Shown: one piece after another, positions 1 to 8,893 of the stretch
How the letters are laid out: the number at the start of each line of letters is the position of its first letter
How positions within the stretch are numbered: the first letter of the stretch is position 1
NCBI GenBank assembly: GCA_016178945.1
Contig: JACOSH010000537.1
Span: 1-40,542 of the forward strand
Reading direction: 5' to 3'
DNA length: 40,542 bases
Source of the DNA: Acidobacteriota bacterium
Lineage (GTDB): Bacteria > Acidobacteriota > Terriglobia > Bryobacterales > Bryobacteraceae
Position numbers and translations under genes: made by a program
The notes under the pieces: generated by a model
The model's input: only the letters and a program-made list of their open reading frames with translations
Told to the model about the DNA's origin: nothing
The model's database searches: none

Positions 1-508
1 AGCGGTGCTGCGGGCGTTTGCCAACCGCGAATTCGGTCTCGGCGCGGCCGATTGGGGCCACCATCGCGGCTTCGCGTGGCCGTGGGGCGGGATGGTGGCG
101 GGTCTCCTCGACCCAGTGCCGCCAAGCCAGGCTGATCACACGAAAGACTTCCAGGGCATCGAAGGGGATGGGCAGAACGTCATAGCCGCCCAGGTTGAGG
201 ACTTCCGCCCACAGGAGGTCGTCGGCGTGGCGGGTGGTGACCACCAGGCGCGGGGGATGGGATTCCGCCTCGAAAGCCTGCAACAGATCCTTCCAATCCC
301 CATCGGGCAAATGGCGCGCGCACAGGACCACGGGGACCTGGCCGGCGCGGCAATGCTCCACGGCTTCACGACCGTCGCGAGCCGTGCGAATGGTCCAGTT
401 GGAGTGAGTGAAGATCCGGCGAAGCGCGGCTTGGTCGCTCTCGTCGGGACTCACCGCCAGCACCACGACCTGGCGGCAGGGAAACTCGGGGAGATTGCTT
501 AGGGGCAT
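1..508 (-). CDS. Response-regulator receiver-like protein, 3' end cut by window edge
   Basis: Minus frame from ATG at 508 is open to the window edge: MPLSNLPEFPCRQVVVLAVSPDESDQAALRRIFTHSNWTIRTARDGREAVEHCRAGQVPVVLCARHLPDGDWKDLLQAF... resembles a CheY-like receiver. It is absent from the ORF track because it has no stop inside the window. Confidence 0.7.
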   Translation of the reverse strand, partial: MPLSNLPEFPCRQVVVLAVSPDESDQAALRRIFTHSNWTIRTARDGREAVEHCRAGQVPVVLCARHLPDGDWKDLLQAFEAESHPPRLVVTTRHADDLLWAEVLNLGGYDVLPIPFDALEVFRVISLAWRHWVEETRHHPAPRPREAAMVAPIGRAETEFAVGKRPQHR

Positions 509-656
509 GGTCGTACGGTTCCTTGTTAGGTAGGGCAACTGGAGGGCCGTGCGGAAGGCGTTTGGATGCATGGCCGGACCGGCTGCGCCCGGCCCGCATC
601 GAGCGATTTGCCCCACTGGGGCGCGATATGCCCCGTTGGTGCGGTATGCTCGTGCC

Positions 657-1844
657 ATGTTCCTGCCGGCGCTGGCGCTTCTGGCCGCCAGTATTCATAC
701 CGATTTTGAAGGCGGGTCGCTGGGGAAAGTGGTGTGGGTTTCCGGCACACATGCCCGCTGCGCGGTGGCGGGGGAATCCGACCAGGACAAGCGCAACCGG
801 CAGGCCAACTGGTATTTCTTCCGGGTCGACGGCGCCAAGGGTCAAGAGCTGACCATCGACCTGGTGGATCTGCCGGGAGAGTACAACTACAAACCGAATC
901 GCGGGGCGGTGACCCAGGACACCATTCCGGTGTACAGCGAGGACGGCGGAGAGTGGCGCCACCTGGACCGCGTGGACTACGATCCGCAAGAGCCGCGTCT
1001 ACGCTTGCGGATCAAGCCCGCGGCGGATCGGGTGTGGATCGCGCATGTGCCGCCCTACACCAATCGAGACCTGGACAAACTGCTGGCCGAGTTCCGGCGG
1101 CATCCGCACTTGCGGCGGGCGGTGATCGGCCGCAGCGTCGAGGGAAGGGAGATCCTGCTGCTCACGGTGACCAATCCGGCCATCGGCGAGGCGTCCAAGA
1201 GAATCGTCTGGCTGATGGCGCGCCAGCACAGTTGGGAGGCGGGATCGTCCTGGGCGGCGGAGGGGGCGCTGCGGTTCCTGCTCTCGGCGGAGGCCTCGCG
1301 CCTGCGCGACGAGGCGATTTTCCTGATCTTTCCGATGTGCGATCCGGACGGGGTAGCGCGCGGCGGAGTGCGCTTCAATCGTCACGGCTACGACCTGAAC
1401 CGGAACTGGGACCGGGTGGATGCCGATCGGATGCCCGAGATCGCCGCGCAGCGGAAGGCGGTGCTCGAGTGGGTGGACGCGGGCCGCCGGCTGGACTTGT
1501 TCCTGTCACTCCATAACACGGAGACCGGCGAGTACCTGGAAGGGCCGCCGGACGACCGGCACGCCGCCTTGCGCGACCGCTTCTTCCGGATGCTGAAAGA
1601 GGCGACCGATTTCAATCCGACCCAGCCGGCGCGGAGCGGTCCGCCCTCGTCCACGCCGGGGATGGCGGGCCGGATGGGGGTCCACCAAGGCCTCTCGCGG
1701 GACCGGGACGTCCCGGCCTTCGTCATGGAGCAGATGATCGCTTACAACTCCAAGCTGGGGCGTCTTCCCACCGCCGCCGACCGCCTGCGGTTCGGCGCCT
1801 CGCTGGCGCGGGCGATGATTGCCGCCGCAAGTATCGCTCCCTGA
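657..1844 (+). CDS. M14-family zinc carboxypeptidase-like protein
   Basis: Start MFLPALALLAAS looks like a signal peptide; 'MARQHSWEAGSSWAAEGALRFLL' and 'FPMCDPDGVARGGVRFNRHGYDLNRNWD' are M14 motifs. The track ORF begins upstream at 549. Confidence 0.85.
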   Translation: MFLPALALLAASIHTDFEGGSLGKVVWVSGTHARCAVAGESDQDKRNRQANWYFFRVDGAKGQELTIDLVDLPGEYNYKPNRGAVTQDTIPVYSEDGGEWRHLDRVDYDPQEPRLRLRIKPAADRVWIAHVPPYTNRDLDKLLAEFRRHPHLRRAVIGRSVEGREILLLTVTNPAIGEASKRIVWLMARQHSWEAGSSWAAEGALRFLLSAEASRLRDEAIFLIFPMCDPDGVARGGVRFNRHGYDLNRNWDRVDADRMPEIAAQRKAVLEWVDAGRRLDLFLSLHNTETGEYLEGPPDDRHAALRDRFFRMLKEATDFNPTQPARSGPPSSTPGMAGRMGVHQGLSRDRDVPAFVMEQMIAYNSKLGRLPTAADRLRFGASLARAMIAAASIAP

Positions 1845-1862
1845 GAGGTGAAAAATAGCGGC

Positions 1863-1990
1863 AACCGCTCCGTCACCGTCGCGGCTCGGTACCATTTGTG
1901 GAATGCACTTTCAGAGCCGTGCGCGTTCACGTCACAGCTCGGTAACCTTGTCGTGTACCGGTTCAGAGCCGCACGCGTAAGCAAGCGGTG
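1863..1990. repeat. REP-like composite inverted repeat
   Basis: AACCGCTCCGTCACCGTCGCGGCTCGG (1863-1889) is an imperfect inverse of GAGCCGCACGCGTAAGCAAGCGGTG (1966-1990), with a further degenerate copy (cagagccgtgcgcgttcacg) between. A related sequence occurs at 12138-12196. Confidence 0.6.
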
Positions 1991-2045
1991 TTTGAACAAC
2001 CGCTAGTCGCTTGGAAGCCTGCTTGCATCATCAAAGGTGGAGTCC

Positions 2046-3005
2046 ATGGAAGCCCTGTGGTTTTGCCTGATCGCCTTGATGATCACCACCTACGTGGTGC
2101 TGGACGGGCTCGACCTGGGGGCGGGGATCGTCCATCTGGGCGTGGCGCGGAGCGAGGCCGAGCGGCGCGAGGCGCTGGGCGCGGTTGGGCCGGTGTGGGA
2201 CGGCAATGAGATCTGGCTGGCGGCCGCCGTGGGCGCGGTGTACGCCGCCTTTCCCACGGCCCGCCTGAGCGGGTTCCACTTGCCCCTGATCGCGGTGCTG
2301 GGGCTGCTGATTGCGCGCTGGATCGCGATCGGGCTTCGCCGGCATGTGACCATAATGGGGTCGAGCGCGCTGCTGGCGATTCTGCTGGGGGCCACGCTGG
2401 GCAACGTGATGCGCGGCGTGCCGTTGGATTTCTCCGGCCAGTTCATCCTGCCCTTATGGACCGGTTTCTTCAACTGGTATTCGCTGCTGGTCGGATTGCT
2501 GGCCGGCTTCACGCTGACCGTGCACGGGGCGCTGTGGCTCGCCGGCCGGACGGGAGGGGAGGTGGCCAAAAGGTCGTTGCGCGCCGCCCGGCTCGGCTGG
2601 TGGGCGGTTGCGCTGCTGACCTTCGTGGCGACGGCCTGCACGCTGCGGGTCCAACTCCAATTGTGGGCCAACCTGGAGGCGCAGCGCTGGGGGTTCGTCT
2701 TCCCGGCGCTGGCGCTGGGAGGGCTGGCGGCCGTGCGGTACTGGGTCGTTCGGGGGGCGGCGCCCCGGGCATTCCTGGCGTCGTGCGCCTACATCGCAGG
2801 GATGCTCGGCAGCGCGGCGTTCGGCCTGTTTCCGAATGTGCTGCCTTCCAGCACCGGGCTGGGGCCGGCCCTGACGGTCTACAGCACGGCGGCAAGCGGC
2901 GGTCTATTGAAGGCCGGGTTGCTGTGGTGGATTCCCGGCATGATGCTGGCGGCGGGATACTCGGTCTACATGCATCGCGCTAGAACCTGTACTCCGGGGG
3001 CTTGA
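2046..3005 (+). CDS. cydB: Cytochrome d ubiquinol oxidase subunit II
   Basis: MEALWFCLIALMITTYVVLDGLDLGAGIVHLGVARSEAERREALGAVGPVWDGNEIWL is a CydB N-terminus; multiple TM segments. GTG at 2037 is an alternative start. Confidence 0.92.
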   Translation: MEALWFCLIALMITTYVVLDGLDLGAGIVHLGVARSEAERREALGAVGPVWDGNEIWLAAAVGAVYAAFPTARLSGFHLPLIAVLGLLIARWIAIGLRRHVTIMGSSALLAILLGATLGNVMRGVPLDFSGQFILPLWTGFFNWYSLLVGLLAGFTLTVHGALWLAGRTGGEVAKRSLRAARLGWWAVALLTFVATACTLRVQLQLWANLEAQRWGFVFPALALGGLAAVRYWVVRGAAPRAFLASCAYIAGMLGSAAFGLFPNVLPSSTGLGPALTVYSTAASGGLLKAGLLWWIPGMMLAAGYSVYMHRARTCTPGA

Positions 3006-3513
3006 TGCCTTTCACTCGCAGGTAGACCTCGGCCTGTCCGCGGTGATGCGCGGTGTGCGTGAAGTATGCCCACAGCCATTCGAAACCGGTCAAATTGCGG
3101 GCCGGCGGGCCGGCCACCGTATCCAGACGGGCGGGGGTCATCGCGGCCACGGCCTGGTTGCAGAAATCGAAGGAGTCCTTCATGAACTGGAGGGCCGTCT
3201 CCTTGTCGACTTCCACCTTCCCGGTGTCCTTGGCCCACTCGGCGATCTTGGGCGGGAGCGCCGGCCGCGCCAGGCCGCTGGCATTGGCGCATGCGCCGAG
3301 ATTTATCCCCGCGATGTGCGCCATCAACTGCCCGAAACTCATCTCCTCGGGGTTGGGACGAAACCTGTAGCCCTCAGCGGGCATGGCCGCCGCCACCGCG
3401 AGGGTGAATTCGCCGGAGACCTTCCAATGTTTGACCAGGGCGTCCTTGACGGTGGTTTGGGCCAGCGCGGGAACGGCCAGCGCCAGGATCGGGAATAGGT
3501 GTGCTTTCATCAT
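2980..3513 (-). CDS. DinB-family protein with signal peptide
   Basis: MMKAHLFPILALAVPALAQTT signal peptide; 'FGQLMAHIAG' and 'WAYFTHTAHHRGQAEVYLRVKGIKPP' DinB-like histidine motifs. The 3' end overlaps cydB by 26 bp. Confidence 0.85.
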   Translation of the reverse strand: MMKAHLFPILALAVPALAQTTVKDALVKHWKVSGEFTLAVAAAMPAEGYRFRPNPEEMSFGQLMAHIAGINLGACANASGLARPALPPKIAEWAKDTGKVEVDKETALQFMKDSFDFCNQAVAAMTPARLDTVAGPPARNLTGFEWLWAYFTHTAHHRGQAEVYLRVKGIKPPEYRF

Positions 3514-3554
3514 CGGCCTTCAGGTCGCCGCCATCTCACCCTCAGCGTTTCCGG

Positions 3555-3766
3555 TTAGCTGTCGGCATCAACGTCACCGCGCATCCGCATGCCTTCGACA
3601 TGGAACTCGATCGCCTCTCGCAGGAGTTGACGAGTCTCTTCCAGCGTCGCGGCAGCAGCGACGCATCCAGGAAGATCCCATTTCAGCCCTGCCTGTTTCA
3701 GTATAGATCTCTCGGACTTCGGGTCTGTCGGACTCGATCCGCTCGATTCGCGTCTCTGACCTTCAT
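3555..3766 (-). pseudogene. Fused remnant of a HicA-HicB toxin-antitoxin pair
   Basis: Minus strand: MKVRDANR (HicA-like start), then in another frame SILKQAGLKW (HicA-like end) running directly into DLPGCVAAAATLEETRQLLREAIEFHVEGMRMRGDVDADS* (HicB-like end). Confidence 0.65.
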
Positions 3767-3913
3767 CACCACTATTCTGCCCTACGAAAAACGAATGTTG
3801 GGCTAGCGAGGCCGATCCGAAGCAAGTCCGACCGGCTCGGAGTCATACATTTGGGCCAAGTAGCACGCAACAGTGGAGTTGCCGTCCCGATAAGTGACCC
3901 ATGAGGCAATAAC

Positions 3914-4585
3914 ATGAACGTCGCCTTTAGCAGCCCTCCGAAAGTCAAATGGAACGCGCCCGTAGGCGAGATTCCACGGCCCCCTCGACCGACGCCTCCG
4001 GCGTTCCAGGCCCCCCGGCGTCCCCCTCTGGATACAGTCTGGCTGACCCGGGTTCCCCCGGACGACTTGTCCAAGATCAACAGCGTGGTCTCACAGCTTG
4101 TTGCCAAGTGTGGATTGTCCGCCCAGGAAGCGCGGGCTCTGACCGTCGCCCTGGCGAGCCAGCCGCCTCAAAACCTGGATGCGGAGATCGCCATGCTTCG
4201 CCGGGTCATTAACGGTTACACGCAAATGACGCCCATCGAGATGGACTGGACCAGGGACGTCACTCGCAGAATTGTGACCGCATACAGTCAGTTGCAGGGG
4301 TTCAGAGACTGGAAACCGGATCGGATCAACCCCTACGTCGTGGAGGTGCTCCTGTCTTACGCCGCCTCAATGGTGAACGTTCCGGCGGCGATAAACGCGG
4401 CCAGAGTGCTTGCCAACACCACCGAGGAGGCCTTTCTCAAACTCCGGCCGGAGTTGACACCGCCTGATGCGGGTTGGGCAATCGACGCCATCCTGGAAAA
4501 GGCGGCCGATCTGATGGGCCGGGGCCAACAAACTCCGCTTCAGGCGGCCGAGGAAATCGTGCAGCGTCTGCACAAGAGAAGATAG
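3914..4585 (+). CDS. Hypothetical protein, Pro-rich N-terminus and helical body
   Basis: 223-aa ORF; no family recognised. Followed closely by a second hypothetical ORF with a good SD. Confidence 0.7.
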   Translation: MNVAFSSPPKVKWNAPVGEIPRPPRPTPPAFQAPRRPPLDTVWLTRVPPDDLSKINSVVSQLVAKCGLSAQEARALTVALASQPPQNLDAEIAMLRRVINGYTQMTPIEMDWTRDVTRRIVTAYSQLQGFRDWKPDRINPYVVEVLLSYAASMVNVPAAINAARVLANTTEEAFLKLRPELTPPDAGWAIDAILEKAADLMGRGQQTPLQAAEEIVQRLHKRR

Positions 4586-4611
4586 CACCGTCCAAGAAGG
4601 AGACTACACCC

Positions 4612-5274
4612 ATGCAAATCGCCGCCACCCTAGCCCGCTCGTCGTTCTCAAACTTTCTTCCGCCGGCATCCAAGCCCTTGCTGAAACCGGCCAAACCCGT
4701 GACGTACAGCATGAAGGCGGTGGCGGCGCAGATGGTCGCCCTGTCGCGGCTGAATGCTCCGAGCGCGCTGGCGGGCGCTCTGGAGCGGCGGGAGAAGCTC
4801 ACGACGGTCCTCGAGTACGCAAATCAAAACGGGTTCTCAGCGAGCGAAATCGACCAGCTCAAGCAGATGCTGACCAATCCCTTGGACCCGGCCGCCGACT
4901 CGAAGCTGGAAATGGCGAGAATCCTGACGAAACAGCCCCACAGCGGAGGGCTGAAGGCCTTCCTCGCTCTCGACAAGCTGAGCCAGGCGAATCCCAACCG
5001 GCTTCCACTGGGTCTTGTCAGCGCCCTGTCGTTGTCCACGGGATTGGGCTTACTCACCTTCGACAGCGCCATGGCTACGTCCGGCGCCCTGGTGAAAATG
5101 TTCGAAGAGCCCTATCAGCGCTTCAAGACCGCCTGGTCGTCCCTGCGATCGCCGGCTGCCGAGGAAGACCTGATGGCCCGCCTCTCCCAAAACGCCCACG
5201 GCTTCGACATACCGCTCGTCTCGTACCAGAATATGCTGATGGATCAGGTCCTGCGGGGTTTCGCCAACCAGTAA
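4612..5274 (+). CDS. Hypothetical helical protein
   Basis: ATG at 4612 preceded by 'aagaaggaga' SD; MQIAATLARSSFSNFLPPASKPLLKPAKPV...; no family recognised. The track ORF starts earlier at 4474. Confidence 0.7.
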   Translation: MQIAATLARSSFSNFLPPASKPLLKPAKPVTYSMKAVAAQMVALSRLNAPSALAGALERREKLTTVLEYANQNGFSASEIDQLKQMLTNPLDPAADSKLEMARILTKQPHSGGLKAFLALDKLSQANPNRLPLGLVSALSLSTGLGLLTFDSAMATSGALVKMFEEPYQRFKTAWSSLRSPAAEEDLMARLSQNAHGFDIPLVSYQNMLMDQVLRGFANQ

Positions 5275-5370
5275 CGCAGTCACGGCAACCCGCCCGGCGA
5301 GGTCCAGCCGTCGTGTCTGGCCCCTCCGGGAGGATTGCGCCGCCGGGCCGCTTCTGGTAGATTGCGAACC

Positions 5371-8300
5371 ATGAGGACTCACAGTCTCTGCGTCACGGCC
5401 TGGATCGCGCTCGCGGTCGGGGCTTCCCTTTCGGCTCAGGTCACCACGGGAACCATTCTGGGATCCGCTCGCGACAACTCCGGCGCGGTGGTGGCCGGCG
5501 CCCGAATCACCATTACCGAAACCAGCAAAGGCACCGTCCAGCAGTACTCGACCGACGACACCGGCGCCTACAGCGCGCCCTTTCTGATCCCGGGCGTCTA
5601 CTCGGTGTCCGCCGAGAAGGAGGCGTTCAAGAAGCAGGTGCGCGAGGGCGTGATCCTGCAGGTCGATCAAAAAGCGCGCATCGATTTCACGCTGGAAGTC
5701 GGGGCGGTCACCGAAACCGTGAGCGTGACGGCCGCCGCGCCATTAGTGCGCTCGGACAGCTCCGAGCTGGGCGAGGTGATCGAAGAGCGCGCCGTCCGCG
5801 AGCTGCCGCTGAATGGACGGAACTTCGCGCAGCTTGTCTACCTGACGCCGGGCGTGACCGCCGGACAAATTGGCGAGAATCTTTCCGGCGCCAGCACCTT
5901 CAACCCGCGCGCAGGGTCCAACTTCAACGCGCTGGGCCATCACGGCAACTCCAACGGCTGGCTGGTCGACGGCATCGACAACAACGAGTACACCTTCAAC
6001 ACGGTGATCGTGCAGCCCTCCATCGAGTCGGTGCGCGAGTTCAAGGTCCTGACGGGAGTCTACTCGGCCGAGTTCGGACGCGGCGCGGGCGTGGTCTCGG
6101 TCTCCACCAAGTCCGGCAGCAACGAGCTCCACGGCAACGCCTTCAATTTTCTGCGCAACGACAAGCTGGACGCGAAGAACTATTTCGCGGCGCCCAATGT
6201 GCCCAAAGCGCCGTTGCGGCGCAACCAGTACGGCGCGGCGGTCGGCGGTCCGGTGCGCATCCCCAAGGTCTACGACGGCAAGAATCGCACCTTCTTCTTC
6301 GGCGACTACTTCGGCCTGCGCGAGATCCGCGGCCTGACCTTCGTCAACTCCGTGCCGACCGCGCGGGTAAGAGTGGGCGATTTCAGCCAGTACGAGCGCA
6401 CGCCGGGCAGCCTGATCCGGGTGTATGATCCGCTGACCACGCGGCTCAATCCGAACTTCAACCCCGCGCAGCCGGTCAGCGCCGCCAATCCGCAGTTCCT
6501 GCGCGATCCGTTCACGGGCAACATCATCCCGGCCAACCGCATCAATCCGGTGGGACGGAATGTCGCCAGCGTGTATCCGCAGCCCAACCAGGCGGGCAAC
6601 TTCAACAACTTCACCATCAACGCCAACCGCGTGGTGGAAGACAACGGCTTTACCACGCGTCTGGATCACCGCGTGAGCGAGAAAGATTCGCTGTTCTTCC
6701 GCTATAGCTGGGAGCTGTATAAGCTGGACGCGCCCCAGGGCCAGGCCAACTGTTGTTTGCCCACCCCGCCGGAGGCGGCGGCGAAATTCGAGCTGGGCCC
6801 GTTCGTGGCCGGCATCCAGAACACCCGCCTGACCACGCAGGGGGCCGCGCTGAACAACACCTACGTCTTCAAGCCGAACCTGCTGTACGAGGTGCGCGTG
6901 GGTTTCGCCCGCACCAATCCCTTCACCACCGCCTCCGATTACGGCCGCAACGCCGCCACCTCGCTCGGTATTCAGGGGGTCAACGTCAACCTGCTGACCT
7001 CAGGCATCCCCAACGTCGGGGTACAGGATTTCACGGGCTTGAGCGGCGGCCCGGCCTTTCTGCCGGTGAATCCGAAGCAGACGCACTACCAGATCGACAA
7101 CCAGCTCTTCTGGACCGTCAGCCGGCATTCGCTGAAATTCGGGCAGCACTACATCCGCCGGGACACGTCGCCGTACACGAACATCTCGCCCCGCGGCACG
7201 CTCAACTTCAACAACAATTTCACCAACGACCCGGCCACCAACGCCGGCGGCAGCGGCATGGCGACCCTGCTCACCGGCTACGTCAACAGCGCCAGCCGCG
7301 GCGCCCTGCTGGAGCCGTACTACCAGAGCAACAACGAGATCGCCTTCTTCTTTCAGGACGATTTCAAGGTCTCCCGGCGCCTGACGCTCAACCTGGGAGT
7401 CCGCTACGAGATATACACGCCGGACGTGGAGATCCGAGACCGGCTGGTCAACGTGGATCGGGTGGGCCTGCGGCTCATCTACGCCAACGAGGACGGCGCC
7501 AGCCGCACGGCCAACAAATCCACTCAGCACGGCAATTTCGCTCCGCGCATCGGGTTCGCCTACGATCTTCAGGGCAACGGAAAGACGGTGATCCGCGGCG
7601 GATTCGGCATCAGCTACTTCCCCGAGCCGGTGACGGCCAACGGCCAGCTCGGCATTCAGGTGCCCTACATCTTCTCGCAGAACCTGACCACCGAAACCAA
7701 CCCCACCGATTTCACGCGCGTGCCTCAGGTGCAGAATCCGTTCCCGCCGATTCAGGTGGTCAAGCCCAAGACCACGGCCGAGTACAACGCCCTCAATCCG
7801 TCGGCGCAGGGGCACGATTACAACAATCTCACCGGCTATGCCGAGCACTGGAGCCTGAACGTCGAGCGGCAGCTCCACTCGTCGCTGCTTTGGGAAGGAG
7901 CCTACGCCGGCAGCCGCGGCATTCACGTGATGATCAACCTGCCGCTCAACGAGGTGCAGCCGGGCCTGGGTTCCCAGCCCTCCCGGCGGCTGATCCAGCC
8001 GTTGAACAACATCACCGCGACCAGTATCTTCGCGCCGCGCAATATGAGCAGCTACCACAGCTTGCAGAACAAGGTGGTCAAGCGCTTCTCCCACGGCCTG
8101 CAAGCCCTGTTCAGCTACACCTATGGGAAGGCCGTGGACTTCGGCGGCTCGGCCGGCTCCGGCGGCGGCTCGACCGGCGGGCCGCAGACCATCACCTGTA
8201 TCCGCTGCGGGCGCGGCGCCTCCGGTTACGACATCAAGCACCGCGCGGTGGCCAGCTACGTCTACGACCTGCCTTTCGGTGCGGGCCGCAAGTTCCTCAA

Positions 8301-8760
8301 CCACAAAGGCGTCGTTGACTACGTCTTGGGCGGCTGGCGCCTGACCGGCATCACCACCCTGTCCACGGGCCGGCCCTACAACGTGGGCTTGAACACGGGC
8401 GTCAACAACGGCGCTCCAAGCTGGCCGAATCGCATCGGTCGCGGCACGCTCTCCAACGCGGACCCTTACAAGTGGTTTGACGACAGCGCGTTTGTGGCGC
8501 CTCCGGCCAACACCTACGGCAACGTCGCCCGCGGCGTTCTCTATGCGCCGGGACAAGTCAACTTCGATACGTCCTTCGTGAAGAACTTCAAGGTCACCGA
8601 GCGGGTCAACCTGCAATTCCGGCTGGATGCCTTCAACTTGTTCAACACGCCGGCCTTTGGCTTCCCGAACGCCAACATCGGCTCGCCCACCGTGGGCCGC
8701 ATCACCAGCACCATCGCCGATAATCGCGATCTGCAGTTTGCGCTGAAGGTCGAGTTCTAA
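5371..8760 (+). CDS. TonB-dependent receptor, Oar-like, N-terminal carboxypeptidase-regulatory-like domain
   Basis: MRTHSLCVTAWIALAVGASLSAQVTTGTILGSARDNSGAVVAGARITITE...; plug-like 'GNSNGWLVDGIDNNEYTFNTVIVQPSIESVREFKVLTGVYSAEFGRGAGVVSVSTKSGSNELHG'; C-terminal beta-barrel ending in LQFALKVEF. Confidence 0.93.
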   Translation: MRTHSLCVTAWIALAVGASLSAQVTTGTILGSARDNSGAVVAGARITITETSKGTVQQYSTDDTGAYSAPFLIPGVYSVSAEKEAFKKQVREGVILQVDQKARIDFTLEVGAVTETVSVTAAAPLVRSDSSELGEVIEERAVRELPLNGRNFAQLVYLTPGVTAGQIGENLSGASTFNPRAGSNFNALGHHGNSNGWLVDGIDNNEYTFNTVIVQPSIESVREFKVLTGVYSAEFGRGAGVVSVSTKSGSNELHGNAFNFLRNDKLDAKNYFAAPNVPKAPLRRNQYGAAVGGPVRIPKVYDGKNRTFFFGDYFGLREIRGLTFVNSVPTARVRVGDFSQYERTPGSLIRVYDPLTTRLNPNFNPAQPVSAANPQFLRDPFTGNIIPANRINPVGRNVASVYPQPNQAGNFNNFTINANRVVEDNGFTTRLDHRVSEKDSLFFRYSWELYKLDAPQGQANCCLPTPPEAAAKFELGPFVAGIQNTRLTTQGAALNNTYVFKPNLLYEVRVGFARTNPFTTASDYGRNAATSLGIQGVNVNLLTSGIPNVGVQDFTGLSGGPAFLPVNPKQTHYQIDNQLFWTVSRHSLKFGQHYIRRDTSPYTNISPRGTLNFNNNFTNDPATNAGGSGMATLLTGYVNSASRGALLEPYYQSNNEIAFFFQDDFKVSRRLTLNLGVRYEIYTPDVEIRDRLVNVDRVGLRLIYANEDGASRTANKSTQHGNFAPRIGFAYDLQGNGKTVIRGGFGISYFPEPVTANGQLGIQVPYIFSQNLTTETNPTDFTRVPQVQNPFPPIQVVKPKTTAEYNALNPSAQGHDYNNLTGYAEHWSLNVERQLHSSLLWEGAYAGSRGIHVMINLPLNEVQPGLGSQPSRRLIQPLNNITATSIFAPRNMSSYHSLQNKVVKRFSHGLQALFSYTYGKAVDFGGSAGSGGGSTGGPQTITCIRCGRGASGYDIKHRAVASYVYDLPFGAGRKFLNHKGVVDYVLGGWRLTGITTLSTGRPYNVGLNTGVNNGAPSWPNRIGRGTLSNADPYKWFDDSAFVAPPANTYGNVARGVLYAPGQVNFDTSFVKNFKVTERVNLQFRLDAFNLFNTPAFGFPNANIGSPTVGRITSTIADNRDLQFALKVEF

Positions 8761-8893
8761 CGGTAGAAGGCGAGTAAGTCAGGAGCCGGAAGTCTGAATG
8801 GCGCGGCCCAGCAGCTTGACAACCACCAGCCTTCATCCCTACAGTAAGCGTTATACATCGCCGGGGCGCCGATTGGCATGTGAGGGGGTTAGT

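Noticed and set aside
5743-6669. Long antisense ORFs opposite the TonB receptors, esterase, clpB and PQQ gene (e.g. 5743-6669, 7000-8616, 9173-11332, 20140-21921, 24778-27135, 38962-40203)
   Set aside because: Typical shadow ORFs of GC-rich coding DNA: low-complexity Val/Arg/His-rich translations with no family signal, opposite genes with clear families.
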